Shown: piece by piece, positions 55,601-58,926 of the stretch | Position numbering within the stretch: the stretch's first letter is position 1 | Layout: every line of letters starts with the position of its first letter | NCBI RefSeq assembly: GCF_016031625.1 | Contig: NZ_JACCHP010000031.1 | Span: 1-58,926 of the forward strand | From: Bradyrhizobium agreste | Lineage (GTDB): Bacteria > Pseudomonadota > Alphaproteobacteria > Rhizobiales > Xanthobacteraceae | Direction of reading: 5' to 3' | DNA length: 58,926 nucleotides | Notes under the pieces: generated by a model | Databases searched by the model: none | The model's input: only the letters and a program-made list of their open reading frames with translations | What the model was told of the DNA's origin: nothing | Program-made: the position numbers and the translations under genes

Positions 55601-58600
55601 GGGATCGTGTCCTTGTCCTCGGCGTTGACCCGGATCATCGCGATGCCCGGATTCTGGTAGGTGTGCACCGCGTGGCTTGTGTCGGCACCAAAGACTTCGG
55701 TCGCGCTGCCATCACCCCAATCCACGCGCCACTCAAGCACGCGATCAACCGGCGACGGATCGACTGCGCTGAAATCGATACTGAAGGCGGTGCCTATCGT
55801 CGTGTTGTGCAAACCTTCCGCGATCGTGACGGTGGGCGGCGTGTCGCTGATCTTGATCGCGGCCACCGCGGTCGTGGTCAGATAGTCGCCATTGGCGTCG
55901 GTGTCGGTGTTGGAGGTCTGTACGGCAATACGGTAGGTGCCGTTGTCGTTGAGGCCGAAGTCGACCAGCCGCTGCCACGGGATCGTGACACGATACTGAT
56001 TGGACCCGATGCTGGTTCCGACGATTTCGCCGAACTGGCCGTCACCGTCGATGTCGAACGCAACCGGCCCCGACAGCGCGTTCTTGGTGCCGAGCGGCAG
56101 CACCGTCACCGTCAGGACGACATCCTGCCCTTCGGCGATGGAATAGGTCTGCTGGCTGAAGGAGACCTTGGGTGAGGACAGAACCTGATAGCCTTCGAAG
56201 GTGTCGTAGCTGACGGCGCCCTTGCCGATCAGATGCACTTCCCCCGAGGTGATCGTGACCGCACCATTGGCCATGCCGTTGGAATAGATCACTGCATTTG
56301 GATCCTGCGGGTCCATGATCAGGAGATCGCCGGGCAAAACGGCCGGACTGTTGCCGTGCAGGGTCGTCATCGCAGTTGCCGGCAGGTTGGTCAGCGCGAC
56401 GCGCACCGTATCATTGCCCTCACCACCCGATACGTCGGTGTGGGCGCCGTCGCCGACGCTCTCCAGCATGATCAGGTCGTTGTTGTCGCCGCCGTCGATG
56501 CTGGTGGTCGCACCTCCCCCGGTCGTGGCGACGTCGATCGTGTCGGCACCGACGCCGCCATTTATGGTCAGGCCGTCGGCAGCGGTCTTGGCATTGGCCA
56601 CGCGAAGGTCGAGCCGGTCGTTGCCCGCCCCCATCGCGATGCCGGTGATGGCGGCGTAGTCGCTGATCACGACGTGATCATCACCATCGCCGCTGTCGAT
56701 GCTGGTCCGCGCTACGATCGCCGGCGGCGCCGACATCAGCGCCACGGTATCGTCGCCGCTGCCGAGCACGACGCTGATTTGCTCGATGCCTTCATGCTCC
56801 GTAGTCATCGCCGACGGAGGCGCCTGAACGCTGAGGTCGACGCTGAAGACAGCGAGACCGCCCTGGTCGGCGCCGGCACCGGCGCTGGCGACCCAGACTT
56901 GGACGGAGGTGCCGCTCTTCCGCCCGAACACCAGCGAGCTCGGCACTTCAAGTCCGCGAATGCCTCCGACGCCGTCACGAACGACCTGCGCGAAGACGAG
57001 CTTGCCAGTGACCGCGTTGCGCTGGAACACCGCAAGGCTATTGCCGTCCGCGCCGGTCACCATGACGTATTGATCGTCGGGCGTCAGCGCCACATCGGAT
57101 GCGCCGGTCAGGCCGCGCACGCCCTCCGCGCCGTTGCGCAGCGTCTGCACGTGCACGAGCTGACCGGAGCCATTTGCCTGGAAGACCGAGAGCGTGTTGG
57201 CGCTCTTGCTGGTGACGTAGACGAAATCGCCGGTGGAGGTGACGGCAACGTCGGACGCGCCGGTGAGACCGTTGGCGGCGCCGCTGAGCGTCTGCACCGT
57301 CGCTCCGGCGCCATCGACGACCCGCAGGCTGCCGGAGGTGGGATCGACGAAATAGTGGTACGTGCCCTGCCCTGCCTCATCGCTGGCGGCCGTATTCCGG
57401 GTCGACAGCAGGCTGAGCGTGCCATCGGCAGCGACATGATAGGTCCGTACGCCTGCGGTGCCCATCGCCGTCAGCGTGCCGCTCGACGCGTCATAACCCA
57501 GGTTGGCGTAATAGGCGCCGCCGTCGGTCCTCGTCTTCGACGCCTGGAAGGTCAGGTCCCCGGTCGCGGAGTCGAGCTTGAACACGGCGAGCGAGCCGTT
57601 GGTGGCGCCCGCGACGATGACATAGCCGTTGGCGCCCGTGACCGCGACGCTCGAAGCGCCGGCAAGACCGGTAACTCCGTTCTGGCCGTCGACGAGTTCC
57701 TGACGCTGCGAACCCTCTGCGGAATTGATCACGAACAGTGCGTTGTTGGTGGTGGAGACGCCGAACAAATGCGCCGCGCCCGGCTCAGCCGCGATGGCGT
57801 CGAGCCCCTTGAAGGCCGCCACGGACAGATTCGGACGAGCGGTCGTGATGTATTGCACGTGACCATCGGTGAGCACCTGGCCCGAGATCGTGGTCGCCGC
57901 GCTCGCAACATTGGTGCCGATCGTCGCGGAAACGGTCTGTGCGGATTCCGGAATGAGCATCGCCCAGACCTGTCCGGGAGCGAGGCTGGGCAGCACCTGA
58001 TCAGCTCCGATTCCGTGCACCTTCAGAGCCTGAAGCGCTGCGCCGTCGACACTGATGGTCGGATTGCTGACCGCAATGCTGGAGACGTTGGCGACGATCA
58101 GGAGATCGTAACCGGTATAGTCCTGATTGGCGCCGCCCACGCCGTGGTCGAAACGCATGACCGCAAGAAGTGCGTCGCTTGCCGGGCCGTCGACCGCAGG
58201 GGTCGACGGATCGAAGTCGATGGACCTTGCCGACAGGCCGGAGATGATGCCGTAGATGTCGGCGCCGCCGGAGAGACCGACGATGGTCGGCGTGTTCGGC
58301 GTCCCACCGATGTAGCTGTTCGACGCACTCGGTCCGGTGAAATGCTCTGGTGTCTTGTCCGAAACGTTGCCGAGCGACGGCTGGCCGCTGTTACCAATAA
58401 CAACGTTGCCGGAATAGGTCAGCGAGGTGTTGCTGCCGATGATGAAACGACCCTCGCCGCCCTTCGGCGCGGTGCCCGCGCCGAGGCCGCCGGACGTGGT
58501 GATGGTTGCCGAGCCAGCACTGATGTCGGTGGCATAGAGCTTGATCGTGCCGCCGGCGCCGCCCGCGCCATCGCCGCCGGTGCCGCCCGAGGCGCCCGCG

Positions 58601-58926
58601 CCGCCCGCACCGGCATAACCGCCGCGGTAGAGATCGCTGTCATTATTCCAGCCGCCGAGCTGACCCGCGGTGGGGCCAGCCGGCGAGCCATTGCCGTTGC
58701 TGCCGGCAACGCCGTCACCGCCCTTGGCGAGCAAGGAAGACGATCCGACCGTGATGCGGCCCTTTGCGACGAGTTCGAACGCACCGCCGCCGGCACCACC
58801 GGAACCACCACTGCCACCGGAGCCTCCCTGACCACCGGCACCGCCGCCGTCACCGCCGCCGCCACCACCCCAATGATGGTTGATGCCGAAGATGCCGCTG
58901 GTCCAATCGCGCCCGGAGCCACCACC
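49609..58926 (-). CDS. Giant surface/secreted repeat protein with Gly-rich, beta-propeller, RTX-like, PKD and LamG domains (partial, N-terminus off the window)
   Basis: At least 3105 residues; the frame stays open to the right edge, so the true start is outside. Domain order from the visible N-terminal side: Gly-rich region (GGSGGSGG, GAGGAGASGGTGG); a lactonase-like beta-propeller (blocks such as GLTGASDVALTPDDQYVMVT, about 57830-56850); acidic RTX-like repeats (GVGADTIDVAT, GGEGNDTVRV; 56790-56390); a Calx-beta-like segment (56170-55850); about eight PKD/Ig-like domains with WGDG motifs (55840-53420); a LamG domain (53330-52640); RTX repeats (GGNGNDLLVGG, 52450-52270); and three more LamG domains (from 52250, 51470 and 50455). 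The C-terminus ends ITQAKKLAGKAVQV. Calcium-binding and adhesin-like domains fit a cell-surface or matrix protein. It lies at the front of the visible operon with DUF3467, adaptor and SecA-like genes; it is the most likely substrate of that system. Confidence 0.93.
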   Translation of the reverse strand, partial: GGGSGRDWTSGIFGINHHWGGGGGGDGGGAGGQGGSGGSGGSGGAGGGAFELVAKGRITVGSSSLLAKGGDGVAGSNGNGSPAGPTAGQLGGWNNDSDLYRGGYAGAGGAGASGGTGGDGAGGAGGTIKLYATDISAGSATITTSGGLGAGTAPKGGEGRFIIGSNTSLTYSGNVVIGNSGQPSLGNVSDKTPEHFTGPSASNSYIGGTPNTPTIVGLSGGADIYGIISGLSARSIDFDPSTPAVDGPASDALLAVMRFDHGVGGANQDYTGYDLLIVANVSSIAVSNPTISVDGAALQALKVHGIGADQVLPSLAPGQVWAMLIPESAQTVSATIGTNVASAATTISGQVLTDGHVQYITTARPNLSVAAFKGLDAIAAEPGAAHLFGVSTTNNALFVINSAEGSQRQELVDGQNGVTGLAGASSVAVTGANGYVIVAGATNGSLAVFKLDSATGDLTFQASKTRTDGGAYYANLGYDASSGTLTAMGTAGVRTYHVAADGTLSLLSTRNTAASDEAGQGTYHYFVDPTSGSLRVVDGAGATVQTLSGAANGLTGASDVAVTSTGDFVYVTSKSANTLSVFQANGSGQLVHVQTLRNGAEGVRGLTGASDVALTPDDQYVMVTGADGNSLAVFQRNAVTGKLVFAQVVRDGVGGIRGLEVPSSLVFGRKSGTSVQVWVASAGAGADQGGLAVFSVDLSVQAPPSAMTTEHEGIEQISVVLGSGDDTVALMSAPPAIVARTSIDSGDGDDHVVISDYAAITGIAMGAGNDRLDLRVANAKTAADGLTINGGVGADTIDVATTGGGATTSIDGGDNNDLIMLESVGDGAHTDVSGGEGNDTVRVALTNLPATAMTTLHGNSPAVLPGDLLIMDPQDPNAVIYSNGMANGAVTITSGEVHLIGKGAVSYDTFEGYQVLSSPKVSFSQQTYSIAEGQDVVLTVTVLPLGTKNALSGPVAFDIDGDGQFGEIVGTSIGSNQYRVTIPWQRLVDFGLNDNGTYRIAVQTSNTDTDANGDYLTTTAVAAIKISDTPPTVTIAEGLHNTTIGTAFSIDFSAVDPSPVDRVLEWRVDWGDGSATEVFGADTSHAVHTYQNPGIAMIRVNAEDKDTIPGGTSSNPYTVTVGAGAANVNAHDPYRIKEGDSLKLSATADGAPSDYAWDLNADGTADAHGSSATLTWVQLQTLGIADSGVFNAPILRVTYPQIGGGTTTVAHGFSLIVDNAPPTFTSMTNSGPVNEGGTATVAINGANDPSPVDAASLKYRFDFNNDGSFDTALLAGSQVTVASQYLRQAGNVVVHGQVVDKDGGIADAFTTIVVNEVPPTLTVSGAAQTTEGAKYSLDLSASDPGADMIRSWDVNWGDGSVDHVVIDPTAANGNATVAHVYADNGNYTVRVGATDNDGSYAAPDAPVAVVNVPPALSGVGIMPASGAGPAEINENDFARLTGKIVDPGRLDSFSLAINWGDGSQVQTVSLPAGVVNFDVSHRYVQDGSYQVTTSAIDKDGGSSSPAALALKVDNVAPVAGSLNVVPAQQTEGSAVTVSGTYTDAGPLDSHTVRIDWGDGTSSRSTDAGTTIVVDQIHRSFMVTRVYADNPDLATRPGSDYAITAIVTDERGADSNAATASVVVQNTAPIFVDLSLNGVPAAQQSGSTLPSTIAIDENGIVTMTGHFTDAGIFDTHTGAVVWGDGDVSAMTIDDTAHTFTASHRYLDDNPTGTASDPYRITATLTDKDGATASIDAKVTVDNVAPSFVTFTNNAADVGNVLPGEPVILSGLFNDPGTLDTYTVVIDWGDGTAATQAAFAAGTRDFTFSHLYRDPGFWTISARLADDDLGVATATTEARLSGVALQDGVLRIGGTSDADTVVIRKPLDPIAYWNFNETSGTKVADSAGTPQDGKLYSDRALDLADPGPSLTQAPFNAQNSTEFHGDTKEYVAVAADPVFQVANGTVQFWFNADQTHGKQTLFAKDRAGVPGGLNIGLDGDQLVVTMAGTDGHGGCNTYTVCSDQEVRAGQWHHVAFTFGDSGMSLYLDGKLVGENAYTGGLTQNREAIVMGGSNSSNRDTSGDLSRLRITDSFDGHIDEVAFYGQSLNATQIADLITKGANGANDPNGNTIEVYADFLPKLGQDVIKTFNAADVHAILVVTGGGNDVVRVDQSVDVSLTVNAGDGNDQVFAGSGPATLIGGNGNDLLVGGPAHDAIYGSAGDDYLVSNGGNDLIDGGAGIDTVSWPIVNPISYWNLNETSGRTFTDSVGTNNGTYYGKWSPDLGEAGAPATSYDTGTAVGFGNDPRSYVAVANNTSLQVANGTIQFWFNADNGSDRQTLFAKDGFGNNAGDLNISLDGHHLSATMQSGTATYQISSCDDVGRGWHHVAFTFGSGGMKLYLDGALAGSNAYTGGLADNRQAIVIGASNASNRGQSGDLSRLDVTNLYRGEIDEVAVFGQALDASQIRRLTFTGPRQASAGPGLSGALADYQFAFVDGALQVTDTRPALPQGVAYWSLNETSGSTLADATGLSHTATFKGTPDLGNAGASGTVAPFGAGTSAEFHGDNRSYIAAASSPDLQLAEGTIQLWFNASRTTGVQTLFAKDGIGVSNGLTISLVDSHLEVQLEGDCQTYRIETCNIVGKGGWNQLALTFGAGGMKLYLNDVLVGENAYTGGIAANTAPIVIGGSDESNSAADLSRLTVNHVFNGFIDEVAIFNGAFNQTQVGRLMNQGAKALIDAGRNGPTIDGTDQYENVERLSFGDGTTAYVLGAGSSNPSALSAKDIQALAGNGTLAVLGPPDQSLRLIGAWSDLGTEKVGATSFTVFQSGATQVLVQAGVDAQPDQPLLTPIGYWNFNDTSSIVHDSAGTPQDGTFFAAGWPDRDDAGPPASVAPVGAGTAADVHGNSREYIAVAHDAAFEVANGTVDLWFDARGTSGQQTLFAKDGADSDAGLTIGLDGDRLVVRMEGAGTAVYSIRSTQAVTRNSWHNIAFTFGADGMKLYLDGALAGTNAYTGGLVQNRDAVVIGGSNETNTDRSSDLSRLRITKSFNGLIDEVAMFGSALSAGQVQQLIAAGPLGVVDPSGVRMAAMPAAATLASTAVVSDQVDDDWLWINTITQAKKLAGKAVQV
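49770..53330. repeat. Four diverged LamG-coding repeats
   Basis: Four copies of a segment of about 690 bp coding for a LamG/concanavalin-like domain, each opening with YWN/SLN and closing with a DEVAxF/GxxL helix. Units run from about 53330, 52250, 51470 and 50455 downward. Some stretches are almost the same at DNA level (for example near 49968 and 51768 the coding of TGGL, YLDGALAG and GMKLYLDG). Such repeats favour recombination that changes copy number. Confidence 0.85.

Noticed and set aside
48844..56175. Very long plus-strand open frames (for example 48844-51045, 51835-54030 and 54457-56175)
   Set aside because: Antisense to the giant protein and GAF-HlyD genes, with no start signals and no domains. 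They come from the repetitive GC-rich coding strand.
58732..58734. Start of the giant protein at 58734
   Set aside because: The codon is TTG in the middle of an uninterrupted Gly-rich frame that continues to the window edge without stop; it has no ribosome binding site. The gene is partial.

Overview
The window is a GC-rich, gene-dense stretch of chromosome from an alphaproteobacterium. Heavy third-position GC bias, many ATGA/GTGA/TGATG gene junctions, a genome dominated by ABC importers, a FixL-like kinase core and an intergenic palindromic repeat all fit Rhizobiales, most likely Bradyrhizobium or a close relative. That placement is inference from gene content; no rRNA or other marker gene is present. 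I saw no convincing tRNA, rRNA, CRISPR array, insertion sequence or origin.

Region 1 (1-7859) is a redox and uptake cluster. It holds an AprA/fumarate-reductase-like flavoprotein, a two-cluster ferredoxin, an FPR-type ferredoxin-NADP+ reductase, a GBBH-like (DUF971) protein, a Crp/Fnr-family regulator, and an NrtA/SsuA-type ABC importer whose binding protein carries a NosL-like C-terminal domain. A near-palindromic motif (GCAATTAGTTGC-like) lies 54-92 bp upstream of four start codons here and may be a shared operator. Region 2 (7860-9160) is a decayed patch with remnants of an LLM-type flavin monooxygenase and an ABC permease, closed by a strong hairpin.

Region 3 (9266-17339, plus strand) is one operon: an IclR regulator with a palindrome just upstream, a spermidine/putrescine-type ABC importer, an AroM-family protein, a DUF917 protein and a hydantoinase/oxoprolinase-family ATPase. 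Together they suggest uptake and catabolism of an unidentified small nitrogenous or cyclic compound. Region 4 (17340-23692) is a low-information intergenic stretch followed by a 5.5 kb gene for a kinase-ATPase-GAF-PAS-histidine-kinase protein. Region 5 (23694-30974, minus strand) is an oligopeptide-type ABC importer operon ending in a GH51 alpha-L-arabinofuranosidase.

Region 6 (31139-41238, minus strand) is a twelve-gene operon: a CUT1-type importer with two different ATPases and a small membrane protein, resembling the rhizobial glycerol importer, followed by a PTS-type dihydroxyacetone kinase (DhaL, DhaM, HPr, EI, DhaK) and a small HTH-like protein. The operon carries its own complete phosphorelay from PEP to DhaM.

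Region 7 (42129 to the right edge, minus strand) is the most unusual part. In transcription order it has a giant secreted-type repeat protein (over 3100 residues in view, N-terminus off the window), a DUF3467 protein, a GAF-HlyD fusion, a PqqD-like/M50-protease/HlyD fusion, a shortened SecA-like ATPase and a second HlyD-type adaptor. Five small overlaps or short gaps tie them together. I read this as a dedicated export system for the giant surface protein that combines a SecA-type motor, an intramembrane protease and adaptor subunits, with no recognisable ABC exporter or outer-membrane channel in the window.
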